From contig QLIY01000204.1 in assembly GCA_003260075.1 (NCBI GenBank), forward strand, positions 108,361 to 172,360: a stretch of 64,000 nt of DNA, read 5' to 3'. Positions 50,671 through 62,333 of this stretch are shown in pieces (positions within the stretch are counted from its first letter, which is position 1; every line of letters starts with the position of its first letter). The stretch comes from Phallusia mammillata (lineage: Eukaryota > Chordata > Ascidiacea > Phlebobranchia > Ascidiidae). A program made the position numbers and the translations under genes. Below the pieces are notes generated by a model. The model was not told the origin of the DNA, ran no database searches, and was given only the letters and a program-made list of their open reading frames with translations.

Positions 50671-53600
50671 TCAAGATTGCGTCATCTTTTTGCTTGGATC
50701 ATATACGTAACGTTTGAAATTCATCGTAACATGAACAACTTTCCCTTCGCTATTGATAATTGCTTGTGGTTCACCCGCAGTCTTTTTCCTCGACTTTTTG
50801 CCTTTACCTGCCAATGCGGCTTTCGTTTCTTCGGACAAGCCAGCTGTTACACAAAAATAAAGGTAGAAAATGCCCAGTTTCAGTGTGTAATATGTGAACA
50901 AAGCTGCTACATGCGCCATTAAATAAGCAGTGTGTACAATCCCGCTAACAATGCATTGTCCCAGAGTGGTAAGCGGGCCTGAAATTGGGACCGGAACGCG
51001 ACAAAAAATAAAAATAACCCCCCCCCCCTAACAATGCATTGTCCCAGAGTGGTAAGCGGGCCTGAAATTGGGACCCGAACGCGACAAAAATAATGCCATG
51101 TGTGAAGTCGGGCCGATTTAAGCCCGTAATCCTGGTATTACTACTAACCATTGTTTGTATCAATGCAACATGCGCAATATCTTAACTTAGTTACAACAGC
51201 AAGACTGCGCTGGAAAAGTAACAAACGAGAGGTTTCAATCGTTGCACGAGAATACTTTCACTTTCGGTGCCACGGTTCTACCTGGTTATGCAAGTCTAAA
51301 GATAAATGTGTTTTGTCGTTTTATCCACGCCAACAAGCTATCTTACCGTATTTAACGTAAGACCGAACAACGTTTTATGTTTGATTTGATGCTGCAACAT
51401 CAACTAGACTAAACGACAGCATAATTACTCTGATATTTACTCTTTATACACTTACTAGGTACTCTAACTTTTACTTTCCCGCTTAGTCCGAATGAGCCTT
51501 CAACAAGTCCCTGCTCTCCGCTCGACAAACTGACTTTTAATCCGGTAAAAAGTCCAACGTCCGTTTCCTTCTTCAGCAATCCTTTGCATATGACGTTATA
51601 ATCGTCGTGAATCTGTCGGTTTGGATTTGCCACAGTTAAACTTTAATGGGATAGACTGGAGTACTTGGGTTATGTTTGGTTACAACAAACTTGTGTGCAT
51701 TTGCAGTTTGAGTTTGTTGATATTTTGTATCGAAACTGTGAAAAATCGGATAACCAATAGGGGTCTGATATGGCAAAATCAAACCATACATTAATTTCAC
51801 TTTAACAAGCCAATACCATAAAACAATCAGTTGCGTAAAGGCCTTGGTCCCACCAATGTTTTTAAATATACACATCTTCGGTCTCATAAACCATCGTGTA
51901 TTGAGTCAAACAGTTTGGCCCAAATTGAGCTCTGGTTACCCCACTCGGTTCATTTTAGCAACAATTTCAAAGAATAAAGCAAACCGAAACCGAAACCAAG
52001 CAAGTTGTAAAAAGTGTATTTCGTGTGTGTGCAAAGACCATGACCTAGAAGTTTTTATATGTTTTACGTACAAAAGTGGTTCCTATTTACTGTACTACTT
52101 TGCTTACCCTTTCAACTGCCCCTTCTCGTGTTTTATTCTTGTATACTTTCAGTTTGGGCAACAACATTTTGGAATACTCCTTATCCGTTATAGCTTCTAC
52201 TATCTGGGCCCGGAAAGCTAGTCTTGAAAACGATCATGAGTAAATAAAAGGAATTTCAAACGACAAATTTAGTCTAAATCGTTGTACCTGCATTTATTTG
52301 CATGAATATCCGAATCGAGTTTGGAGCCGATGACAAGACTGTTAGGCCGACAAACAACTGGTTTTTCGAATTCTAGTAAGGCCCATTGCTTTAGTCCTTT
52401 GCCCCTAGAACAAACGATTATATCCTATTTTTAAAAATAAACGACGAAGTCCACTTTATTTACTTGTTTCACACATTTATCCAGGAATTTGCAGGTTACA
52501 AATTTATCATTTTTCTTGAAATAGGTCCTGTATTAAACAGCAGAAAGTTATGAAAAGTTGCTGTTCGCCTGCTTTGAAATTGGGGATAGGTGAAAAAGTT
52601 GACCTCAGGGTCTTAAGTGCGTGAATAAACCGAAATAGTGGACAAAATGTTTAATAAACATAGCCCTAATGTCACTAATTCGTTTTTATATTTAAACCAT
52701 AATTAATTAGTTTAACATCATCGTAATGTCATACATCACTCACTTGATCAACTCGTCTTGATAAGCATAATCACGGCTAAAATCAAACATGTCAGTGACC
52801 GTTAGGCCCTCCACAGCGTCATCTAGCGGTTTACTTTCGTGGTTGGCGGCAGTACCGTCATCACCAAACCCAAACAAGGCGATTCGAGCCATGACTGTAG
52901 AATGTCCGATGGTCACGTGAAACTTCATTTTTGTTCGCACCTCACCACTAAAGTAATTTATTTTGCTTAAAGTGACGATGGCTGCGTAGAGAGTTGGCAG
53001 TGCGCCCGGCGAGCACACCAATCCCCGTTCCAATAGTTTGGGATCAAATTGTGTAACGCATATACCAGCTCTGTCTCCTTGCTTTACAGACTGTGTGGGC
53101 TTGTGAAACATTTGTATGGACTTTACTTTCTTGCATTCCTGCAAGATATGCTGGTTAGAAATTTGAATTGGGGCTTTAGTCACAGGCACAAATGCTTCTA
53201 CCAGTAGAGAAAACTGTATTATGCTTTTTAGGACAAACAGGCCAATCAAGCCCAAACGGGGAGCATTTCTTACAAACCTGCACACTTGAAATTTCCACGG
53301 TGTTATTCACACAGACTTGGCCACTTAAAACAGTGCCTGTCATTACTGTTCCTTGTCCGCGAATAGAAAAACAGTGATCAACACTAAAAATAAATGGCCC
53401 CTCTGCTGATCTTTGTGGTACATAAGTATTTTGTTGCAACACCTATAAATACCAAACGCCATTTTACAAAACTGAAAACATAAGATAACATTTTTTGGCA
53501 CATCTTACTTGAATAAGATTCGATATTCCTTCTGGCTCTTTACAGTCACTCTCACTTGCACCCGGATTTGCAGACACAGCTGTTATGGGACACCCCGCAA

Positions 53601-54443
53601 ACTTGGTGCTCTCCAGTGTTTTTTGCATTCGTTTTGACATCTTTTCTATAGTAGCCTATATTGGACAAACAAGTCAGTTCAAAATGATAATACACATATT
53701 CACTGTTTAACAATTAATACTGATATATTTGGAGTTGAATAATGTTTAGATTTTAAAAGTGTAAAACTAACCACTTTTTTGTTTTCGGGTATAAGGTCAA
53801 TCTTGTTTAAGACCACCAGCATTTTGTTGCATATAATTTCACCAATAATCAAACACTCAGCTGTTTGGGTTTGAACTCCTTTAATCACATCAACCACCAG
53901 CACCATTAAATCAATAATTTGTGCACCTAAATTGTACAAAAAAAAGTATGAAAAAATATGCATGGCAGGAAAACTGGCTGAAATACTTACCCCCAATAAT
54001 TGTTCTAATTAGTGAAGCATGGCCAGGACAATCAACCAGTGTGTATTGTAGTTTTTTGTACTTTCCATCTTTTAAATGATCAGGAAGGTCTATTGTAAAA
54101 GAAGAAAATCCCAAGTCCAGAGTGATACCTCTTTCCCTAAAAACATAGTGACATTGTAAGAGATTTAGTAGAGTAATGACTAAATCAAATTCTTCGGTGT
54201 TTATGTAATATGTCTAATTAAATGTAGCAAATTATTTCTTGGTTATTTTTAAATACCTATTTGCAAACTCATTTACTTTGTATCAATTTTTCTGATTCCT
54301 TATAAAACGCTTTCTTACTTGCTTTGTGGATTTTTGTCAAATGCAGCAGTGGATGCAATCGTGCTTAGAGCTTTAGAAAGTGATGTTTTTCCACTGTCTA
54401 CATGGCCCAACATGCCAATGTTAAAGTTAAGTGTCTCCTCCAT
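50671..54443 (-). CDS. EEFSEC: Selenocysteine-specific elongation factor eEFSec, complete, 10 exons
   Basis: GTPase that brings Sec-tRNA to UGA codons marked by a SECIS element. Exons (minus strand): 54319-54443, 53991-54136, 53772-53926, 53509-53655, 53278-53442, 52744-53138, 52288-52404, 52108-52222, 51456-51612, 50671-50843. They total 1695 nt, 564 aa (human 596), with all phases agreeing. The G domain has G1 GHVDSGKT (residues 13-20), then KERGITLDLGF, G3 DCPGHASLIRTIIGG and G4 NKIDLIPE. Then come the EF-Tu-like domains 2 and 3 (SVDHCFSIRGQGTVMTGT; GDRAGICVTQFDPKLLERGL) and the eEFSec-specific domain 4, ending NFKRYVYDPSKKM. Domain 4 and the end separate it from EF-Tu and eEF1A. The distance from G3 to G1 is shorter than in human because an insert is missing. 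Its presence implies that the organism makes selenoproteins. Confidence 0.96.
50945..51094. repeat. Direct duplication with C10 linker in EEFSEC intron 9
   Basis: About 62 bases beginning CTAACAATGCATTGTCCCAG occur at 50945 and again at 51028, with one difference (CCGG against CCCG) and a one-base length change in an A run. Ten C precede the second copy, whose own first base is also C. Confidence 0.85.
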
Positions 54444-55350
54444 CGCTTAATTACCACAGCTACGATTATTACTGTCAAAATATGGCAACGAAACGTGCCC
54501 AAGCAAACGTAATCATTGTTTACAAACTCTTCAAACCAACACGCTGCAAGACATATGGCTAAATTGTGTTTGTTCAACCGGAACGGATTTTTTTGTCATG
54601 ACTCGGCGAATCTAAAAAAATCAATATGCGTTTAATGTAAAGCAATTCTGTGGTCTTTAAAACTCAAAAGATTGCACGAAGTTTGTCAAATTATCCTTGT
54701 TAATTTAAAAAAATTATGCAAAGCCCCTTTTTGATAAAAAAATAATAAGTGAGGTTCTTCTTTAAAAATGTAGCCTGGACGCCGTTGCTATGGGCACAAT
54801 GTAGCTGTGTTTTGGTGTCATACGTGCTTGGTGTTGTTTTACCGGGAGTTATGTGCGCTGATGAGCAGGAGATTAATCAGCATAGACAGTGTATCTCGTT
54901 CAGTAGTATTTTGTAAGAATAACGTTAAAATAAATACTAGTGAATTCTCCAATAATTTCGTGAATTTAGTGCAAACCTCTGTTTATTAGTACAGTTGCAA
55001 ATTTCATGCATTTTGTACATTCGAAACATAAAAAAACTAAATGGAACATCAGTTAATAGCCACCCCAATACTACCAACTTGATGAATAGCCTCTTTCATG
55101 TTTTGTTGAAAATATGTGATGTTTAAAATTTTGTTAAAGTTAAAACAATCTAATTCTTTGACTGCACAGTATATTTTTAGTTTAAATCAATTGCAAATAA
55201 ATTCTTGCTGTAAAAACCTGAGGTTAAACCTAAAAAAATGTTAGAGAAATAAAACTGTAGATCAAATGCAGAATAAAGTGCAAGTAATCTTTCCTTTTTT
55301 ATTGGGATTTGTAGACTTTTGTAATATATGTACTAAACTATACTGAAAAA
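54444..55350. other. Shared upstream region of EEFSEC and tektin-4
   Basis: The two genes start in opposite directions about 0.9 kb apart, so this region should hold both promoters. It is AT-rich with no open frame of note. The only motif I would single out is the X-box-like site at 54784. Confidence 0.5.
54784..54797 (+). promoter_or_regulatory. Candidate RFX X-box upstream of tektin-4
   Basis: GTTGCTATGGGCAC fits the 14-base X-box pattern RYYNYYATRRNRAC at 13 of 14 positions. RFX factors bind this site in promoters of ciliary genes, and tektin-4 is a ciliary gene. It lies about 550 bases before the tektin start codon and about 340 bases before the EEFSEC start on the other side. Location and match are seen; function is inferred. 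Confidence 0.4.
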
Positions 55351-58300
55351 ATGGCAGCAGTTGAGGTTCTTCTTAAGGCAGAACCTGCTCCAAACACGGT
55401 TCCAGTGAACACCTTGGGTGTAAAGGAGCACACCATTCCTATTAATACAGGGGCATACACTTCTCATGGGCAACCCACTGCTGGTTTTCGAACTGCCAAG
55501 TATACCCCAGAAGAATGGCATCAAAACAACTACTCCAAATTCTATCAGTCATTCACTGACCGTGATAATGCTGAGAGAATCCAGCATGAGTCAAAGAAGT
55601 TGGCAAATGAAACCCTTGCCTTGACTAATAGGTACATTTTTGTTGGTTCTAATAATACAGCTGTTTCCATATGATAAAATGAAGAAACTTTCTTACACAA
55701 ACTGCAATGTGACACTTAGAATTAGCTCTGTTTGCTACTTAAACTTATGAACATGCATTTATATCAACAGAACCCAGGCTGATGTCACAAAAAAACTTGG
55801 GGAAAGAATTCATGACATTAACTTCTGGAAGTTTGAGCTGCAAAGAGAAATTGATGATTTGATTGCAGAGACTGAACTTCTTTTCCAACAGAAAGTATGT
55901 TTATGACAAAAAAATAAATGAACCTATCTTTTTTATTTCTGCATGTAAATCAGTTATCTTGCAGCCACGTGCCACAAATTAGCCCGCCCCCCCCCCGAGA
56001 CTGAACTTCTTTTCCAACAGAAAGTATGTTTATGACAAAAAAATGAATGAACCTATCTTTTTTATTTCTGCATGTAAATCAGCTATCTTGCAGCCATGTG
56101 CCACAAATTAGCCCTTTTTATTGTATAACTCTCATCTAATGTTTGAGGACTAGATGACAAATGTGGTTGTATATATATATCTGATAATGCTAGGACCTCT
56201 TTTGATTATTTGTTTCCCACAGCAGTTTCACTTATCTCATTTAAGATGCTTATTAGTTTCTTTTAATATTTTTTTGGTATTGTTAGTGTGTAATGTGTGT
56301 CCCAAAATGTTTGTTAATTCACTGCAACCAAAAGTTTTAAGAACCCATAATGTGAATTATTGTAGGTACGACTTGAGAAAGCATTGGATGCAACTGAGAT
56401 ACCAATGCAAATTGCAACTGACAACTTGGAATGTAGATTCAGAAGACAAGGACCTGATCTAGTAAAAGACAACACAGAAATACAGTTGCTGCGGGCAAGT
56501 TTATCTTTTTTGCTGGATTGCTGTATTGAGTTTTTAATGTAATAAAGACAAACCCTAACCTTTGGTGGTATGTTTTAATGTATCAGCACTATTATACCTC
56601 CTCTAATCTTATTTTAGGAGGTTGACTTGCTTAAATCAGTCCAGGACTTGCTAAAGAGGACGATTGATCAGACAAAGAACCAGATTAGGTTGGTTAAAAG
56701 TTCACTAAAGTTTGTTTTACTTTTAGAATTTTTCGTTTATGCAAAAAGCATTTTACACATACAGGATGAATCGTGATGCAAAGCAGAACCTGGAAATGGA
56801 TTGGAGTGACAAGCTTGATGCTCACAATATTGATGACAAATGTGGTCGCCTTAACAACCAATCAACTGACATTCAGTATTATCCAAATTCTGCCAAGTTT
56901 GAAGACAAGTAAGATGTCTACAAATTACTTTTATTAGTTGAGTTAAGTTCAAAGTTATTTACCCTTTATAAAAATATGCACAAAGAGATTACAAAACAGT
57001 AAAAAATGGGTGTTAAAATCCTTGGGTAGAACAGAAATGGTTTCAGGGTAAGAAATAAATATTCTGCCTAAATGGCATCAATCCCTCAATTAAATACCCC
57101 CCCCCCTAAGTTCAAAGTTATTTACCCTTTATAAAAATATGCACAAAGAGATTATAAAACAGTAAAATTGGGTGTTAAAATCCTTGGGTAAAATAGAAAT
57201 GGTTTCAGCGTAAGAAGTAAATATTCTGCCTAAATGGCACCAATCCATCATTTAAATTGAGATTATAATGTTTTCATTTTGCAGCTCTTCAACTCCAGAA
57301 ACTTGGGCTCAGTTTACTCATGACAACATTGTACGTGCTGAGCGTGAGAGAATGGCATCCATCAATTTGCGATCATTGATTGACAATGTCTTGCACGACA
57401 CATCTGATGACTTACGTGAGCAGTGCAACTCGGTCAACGAGGCATTTGCCAAACGAGTGGAGGAAATGAATGATGCCAAGACCAAACTGGAAAATCATCT
57501 TCAAAAGGTTGACAATGGTTTGGTATATTTCCACCCCCCCCCCTCAGTTTACTCATGACAACATTGTACGTGCTGAGCGTGAGAGAATGGCGTCTATCAA
57601 TTTGCGATCATTGATTGACAATGTCTTGCACGACACGTCTGATGACTTACGTGAGCAGTGCAATTCTGTCAATGAAGCATTTGCCAAACGAGTAGAGGAA
57701 ATGAATGATGCCAAGACCAAACTGGAAAATCATTTGCAAAAGGTTGACAATGTTTTGGTATTTTTCCTATTGGTAACTCAGGTCATTTTCACAATTTATT
57801 TTGTTTTTAGGTTTTGATTGAGATTGGCAACCAGGAAAAGAACATTGCCATGCTGAAACAAGCCATATTTGACAAGGAGGCACCAATGCAAGTGTCACAA
57901 ACCAGACTTAATCACAGAACTTATCGTCCAGCAGTTGAATTATGCAGAGACCCTGTTCAATACAGGTAAGGAAACTCTGTTTTTCATTTGTTGATTTCAT
58001 GGTGGCCTATATGGTGGGACTTTAGACATTTTGTAAAGAATCAAATCTAAGGATTCAGGTATTTTTTACGATTAATTTACTCTAAAGAAATCAAATCATG
58101 AACAGTAAAATTTTGTCAGGCAGAGATGGAACAATATTTCATAACATGTCTGATCATTGCGTTAAAAACAGTAAAGAAATTTAACTAAATTGTTTTGAAG
58201 GATTGGGTTTCGGTCAATTAAAACTACCAATCCTATCACAAGCTCTTCATTAATGGTAGAGCTGCAACATCTTCTACATCAACTAATTGTCACCACCACT

Positions 58301-58657
58301 TTCTAATGTCAAAATACATCTTTTTGGGGCTTGCTGATCTTTTTAGGGATATTAGTTCACAATGCTTTTATTTATTCACTGAATCAAACTCAGCATCTAT
58401 GAAAGCAAGTAGCAAGTATCGATTACAAAATATTTTACAGGCTGGTTTCAGAGGTTGGTGAAATCACAGAGAGTATTGAAAACTTGAAATTCCGGCTGGC
58501 TGAGGCAGAGCGATCCCTGCACGAGCTTGAAGACACCAGAATGTCACTGGAAAAGGAGATTGCGATCAAGAGCAACAGTTTGTTTATTGATAGGGAGAAG
58601 TGCATGACCATTCGCACACGTTATCCAACAGTCATCAAGTTGTCTGGATATCAGTAA
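55351..58657 (+). CDS. TEKT4: Tektin-4-like ciliary protein, 8 exons
   Basis: Filament protein of the inside of ciliary and flagellar doublet microtubules. Exons: 55351-55631, 55771-55894, 56366-56494, 56618-56688, 56765-56908, 57285-57507, 57811-57965, 58441-58657. They total 1344 nt, 447 aa (human TEKT4 435), with all phases agreeing. It is nearly all coiled coil, with tektin hallmarks RTAKYTPEEW, TQADVTKKLGERI, SSTPETWAQFTHDNI and the tektin signature RPAVELCRDPVQYRL. MDWSDK and ELEDTR point to tektin-4 rather than tektin-3 or -5. The intron after exon 3 starts with GC (GCAAGT), a GC-AG intron. Exons 2 and 6 are each followed by a partial second copy behind ten C (55997 and 57544). The second copy of exon 6 lacks its own acceptor and should not be joined into the message. 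AATAAA lies about 23 bases after the stop. Confidence 0.94.
55868..56113. repeat. Direct duplication with C10 linker, end of tektin exon 2 and intron
   Basis: Copy 1 at 55868-55985 holds the last 27 exon bases plus intron. Ten C lie at 55987-55996, and copy 2 is at 55997-56113. Three differences are visible, all transitions (T/C or A/G), about 2.5%. Copy 2 keeps the donor but has no acceptor. Confidence 0.9.
56944..57257. repeat. Direct duplication with C10 linker in tektin intron 5
   Basis: About 150 bases at 56944-57095 are repeated at 57107-57257, with about nine differences (near 6%). Ten C lie at 57097-57106. It is purely intronic. Confidence 0.88.
57309..57768. repeat. TEKT4: Direct duplication with C10 linker, tektin exon 6
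   Basis: Copy 1 at 57309-57533 and copy 2 at 57544-57768 are about 95% identical and are separated by ten C (57534-57543). The coding differences I can see are all synonymous: for example AAC/AAT, TCG/TCT, GAG/GAA, GTG/GTA, and CTT/TTG for Leu. The C run plus TCAG at the start of copy 2 imitates a splice acceptor and may mislead gene predictors. Confidence 0.92.
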
Positions 58658-59074
58658 TGCTTTTGTGTGAACTGTTTAAAATAAAACCAACAAAAAGATT
58701 GATTTCATGTAAAGATTCGATGCTGTTTTAAGAATGTGCCCCACACACTGCTCTTTGCAGCTGCCAAAAATATCCTGCCTAGCTTGGCATAAGTGTTTGC
58801 TTGGGTCATTTAAAAGAATCACTGGTGTGCTTTTTGTGATGAGATTAGATTTACTGCACTTCTTGCTTTCCGATTTGTAAAAATAAACTTCACACATCCT
58901 GCACAAGATTTCTAGTACAATTTAGACAGGCGAAGAAGACACTTTTCTAATGTGGTTTAATATCAAAACAGTTTTAGTATTATCTGTTTCAGAATGTACG
59001 TTTGCATTTATTAATATACAACTTTTTAGTTTAGTGATCTTTAAACTTAGGGCCACAGTACTGTAATATTACAG

Positions 59075-59253
59075 TAAAAAATGCATTGCATCTATCAGGC
59101 TTGCAAAATTTCTACTATGTGTTGGTAAGATTTCAAAACTTCAAGAACCAGCCCCCCCCCCTAAAAAATGCATTGCATCTATCAGGCTTGCAAAATTTCT
59201 ACTATGTGTGTCCCTAAACTTGTGTTGGTAAGATTTCAAAACTTCAAGAACCA
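59075..59253. repeat. Direct duplication with C10 linker, intergenic
   Basis: Copy 1 at 59075-59150 (starting TAAAAAATGCATTGC) and copy 2 at 59162-59253 are separated by G and ten C (59152-59161). Copy 2 has a 16-base insertion ending in TGTG; otherwise the copies match. Confidence 0.85.
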
Positions 59254-60638
59254 CTAGTTTAGTTTACTACTTAGATATTTTCATCAAATTTCTCAAATAA
59301 TCCACAGGACAGGATCTATACATTTGCACTGCACCGAAGAGTCTAACTTCTAAAACTGACAACTAAACATTTTCATTGGTTTGCCCACACACGCACAGAT
59401 TTTATTTGCATCAATTGCGAACCATTTTACTTTCACTGCGATCCTGCTTAAGCAATCACAGCAAAGCTATGTACATTTACAAGCAAGGGTTGCAGTCAAA
59501 ATAGAAGCCTGGCATACTTTCAGAGACATGCAATGTGATTGTGGGCATGCTTCCTTCTATTGATTTAAGCTGACAGCACATATAGTGTTTTTAAACTATG
59601 GTGACGCAACAAATAATTATGTGCTGAAAATTGTTAAGGTGGATCGTGTGTTCATAGGCCAACCATACGGTATCCTATGCCAAGTATTGTTTGTGGTCGA
59701 ACATTTAAACCAGTTGCATAAGACCTATGCCTTCAAAAGCACAGCAGATATAGAATTAAAGATGCAGTTGCGAAAAAACAAAAACACACAATACGTGCAC
59801 ACAAGTATTTGGAATTGATTGTTCGCTAATTACTGTGTACTGACTAAATTACAATAATATCAAGTAGAAGCTCTAATTTTGTGTTGTTATAAATTTAATA
59901 TGCATATGCTAATCTGAATTTTATAATGTTATTCGAGTAATACATGTCTTGGCTTTAGAGCCCCTGCAAATTGTACATGTCAATGATTGCTTGAAAAGGC
60001 TCAACAACACTTAAATCAAAACAAAAATTGAATTTTTAAGCAAATAAACTGAAGATGAACAAGGCTCATTGCAAAGCAGAGTAAAGGGACACACACATGG
60101 ATAGAGGGATTATGACCTGACAAGTTTTTGGGCATTTTTCCCAATTTATGCTTCTTTGTTTGTTAGGTATCCCATTCGTGTTTACACGAAATAAACTGTG
60201 TACTCCAAACAGTGCAAATTTTAAACTATTTCTAAATGATTTGGTGCGTGGTATTTGCTTGTCCAACAAAACAGCAGTGGTACTGTCATGATAAATATAT
60301 GACAAAACAGGTTGTCATAATGATCTACTGCAGGTCACGTTTTCAACAAACAAACCAGTTTAACATACATAACAAAGCACATTGAGTTGTTAACATTTGT
60401 GAGACCTGCAATGAATCAAACAGATAAGCATACCTGTGACACATACTTTAAAATTAGCATTAACATTATTACGTTGTGATAACATTTACAATCTTGGTTT
60501 ATAGAGTTGCTGTCAATATAGAAAACCAAGTCAACCAAATAGTGGTTGAAAAACAATATGAGATGTCATGTCATGGCCCTAGTGATTTTGATTTGCCTGC
60601 AAACAGATATCTACTTTGCTTTATAGCCTGTATTGAAA

Positions 60639-60860
60639 TTTAAAGCAATAAAACCGTTAAAGCATTACATTAAATACAGTAAGTTTTAAGAATTACAGAG
60701 AATCAGCAGTCAGTTTAAGAGTTGTAGAATCAAAAGTTAATCAACCCCCCCCCCTTTAAAGCAATAAAACCGTTAAAGCATTACATTAAATACAGTAAGT
60801 TTCAAGAATTACAGAGAACCGGCAGTCAGTTTAAGAGTTGTAGACTGGAGAGTTAATCAT
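60639..60860. repeat. Direct duplication with C10 linker, intergenic
   Basis: About 106 bases starting TTTAAAGCAATAAAACCG occur at 60639-60744 and again at 60755-60860, with about seven differences. Ten C lie at 60745-60754. Confidence 0.85.
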
Positions 60861-61204
60861 ATATTAATAAAATCTTAGTTGATATAAGCAGAAGAACATT
60901 TCGTTCTGATTTTTTTTTGGTAAATGTTTACATTAAATTAACCTAAACATGACATCATCACAATGGAGCCATGCTTGTAGACTTTGTACAACAGAAATAA
61001 CACAGTACTTGCAAATGTTGGAACAAGCAACAAACAATACAAAACAATTATTATATATTTCAGGGATATTTCTCTTCTCAGAAATGAGGAGGTTTGCAAC
61101 ATTTGAAAGATTTGGTTTGTAGCAAAGAAAACAAAGATTAGCAGCTATTTGAAACCATGGGCTTATTCGATGTCAATCATCAGGCTAAACAGGATTTTAA
61201 CATT

Positions 61205-62333
61205 TCATCCAAGATCTGTTCTTCGATAATACAGAAGATATGCTGTCCTCATTGGGCTGTGTCTTGTCACCTGAAAAACAAGATTAACAATTCATAATCA
61301 TGCTTTCATATCCACCACTATTTGCCTTGTTGGAAGGTAATGTAATACAGTCCCACTAATAATGAAAGAGTTAATCACCAAATAGTTTTTTCAATGCCCA
61401 AATTAATTTGGCCTTGACAATCGAAGAAAATGTTATCATTTAAAAATTTTATCCACCACGTTTATTTTTTACAAATCTTTAAATTTACCTCAGAATTTGT
61501 AACTGTCCGAATGCTCTGATCATCAATGCGCAGCCATGAACTTACACCAATGTGAAAAACATCAGTAGAGTAATGTCCACCAGTTGCTTTGTCTCCATGG
61601 TGATACAAAACTAAACACAATATGTTAAGCTTCACTCATAAAACCATCAAAATTGCAAAAAGGGTCGATTACGAGTATTATTTTATGTTATGAGTTTGCA
61701 AAATCTTTTAATCTTACAAAATAGTTTAGCATGTGTCCATACAAGCTAATCATCATTGTACCTTTTTGTTATTGTTTTATCATGCAAATAATCTTTTTTA
61801 TTCAAAACAAGTAAATATCTCCGAAAATTGTTACCACCTGTTACAATAGTTTTGTGGATACATGTGACATCATATTTCCATACATGCATTATAAAACATA
61901 TCACTTAGTTTCAGTTTGTCACCAACATTTACCTGCAAACAGTTTGTATGATCTTTGTGATAGACCAAGTTTGCGTCCAGACTTGGAAAGCAGATCTGTT
62001 AAGACCAAAAATACGACAATCATAGCACAAAAAAATCCATGATAGACAAGTAAATACAAAAGGTACTATATAGTAAGTGTACGTAACAAATAGTACAACA
62101 AAAACAAACTTTTATGTTTTACAAATAACAGTTTTAGCTTGAATGCTGTCAAACATTCTGAAAGCTTAAGGGCACAATTTATTACCTTTGGCAACAACAA
62201 GTTCAGTTTTGTATTCCATGCGTTTATCAATCTTTTTCAGACCCCCATTCTTGTCATAAACAAAGCGTTTGAGGTGCAAAATAAGAATTGGGGGCAACAC
62301 TTCCAAGGTTTGCTGTCTGGATGCATCATCATC
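61205..62333 (-). CDS. USP10: USP10 deubiquitinase, C-terminal part (4 exons)
   Basis: Ubiquitin-specific protease; only the second half of the catalytic domain is here. Exons (minus strand, 5' to 3'): 62186-62333, 61933-61995, 61489-61610, 61205-61270, with agreeing phases. The reading contains [18 protein letters not shown], then the catalytic His box [16 protein letters not shown], then SWLRIDDQS, and ends [13 protein letters not shown]. The YHHG spacing and the TAYLLYYRR end are characteristic of USP10 among USPs. The catalytic Cys box and the N-terminus are not in the window. A second copy of the two upstream exons starts at 63755 behind a single N and runs off the window, so the gene continues to the right. 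Confidence 0.94.

Larger units (their letters stand above)
58658..61204. other. Intergenic region between tektin-4 and USP10 (convergent)
   Basis: Two genes end towards each other here, so it holds both 3' flanks. No open frame is convincing. Two C10-joined duplications (59075 and 60639) lie in it. Confidence 0.5.

Noticed and set aside
57470..57817. Second tektin exon 6 as a real extra exon
   Set aside because: It lacks its own acceptor apart from the artificial C run, and including it would repeat a conserved tektin segment once only found singly in the family.
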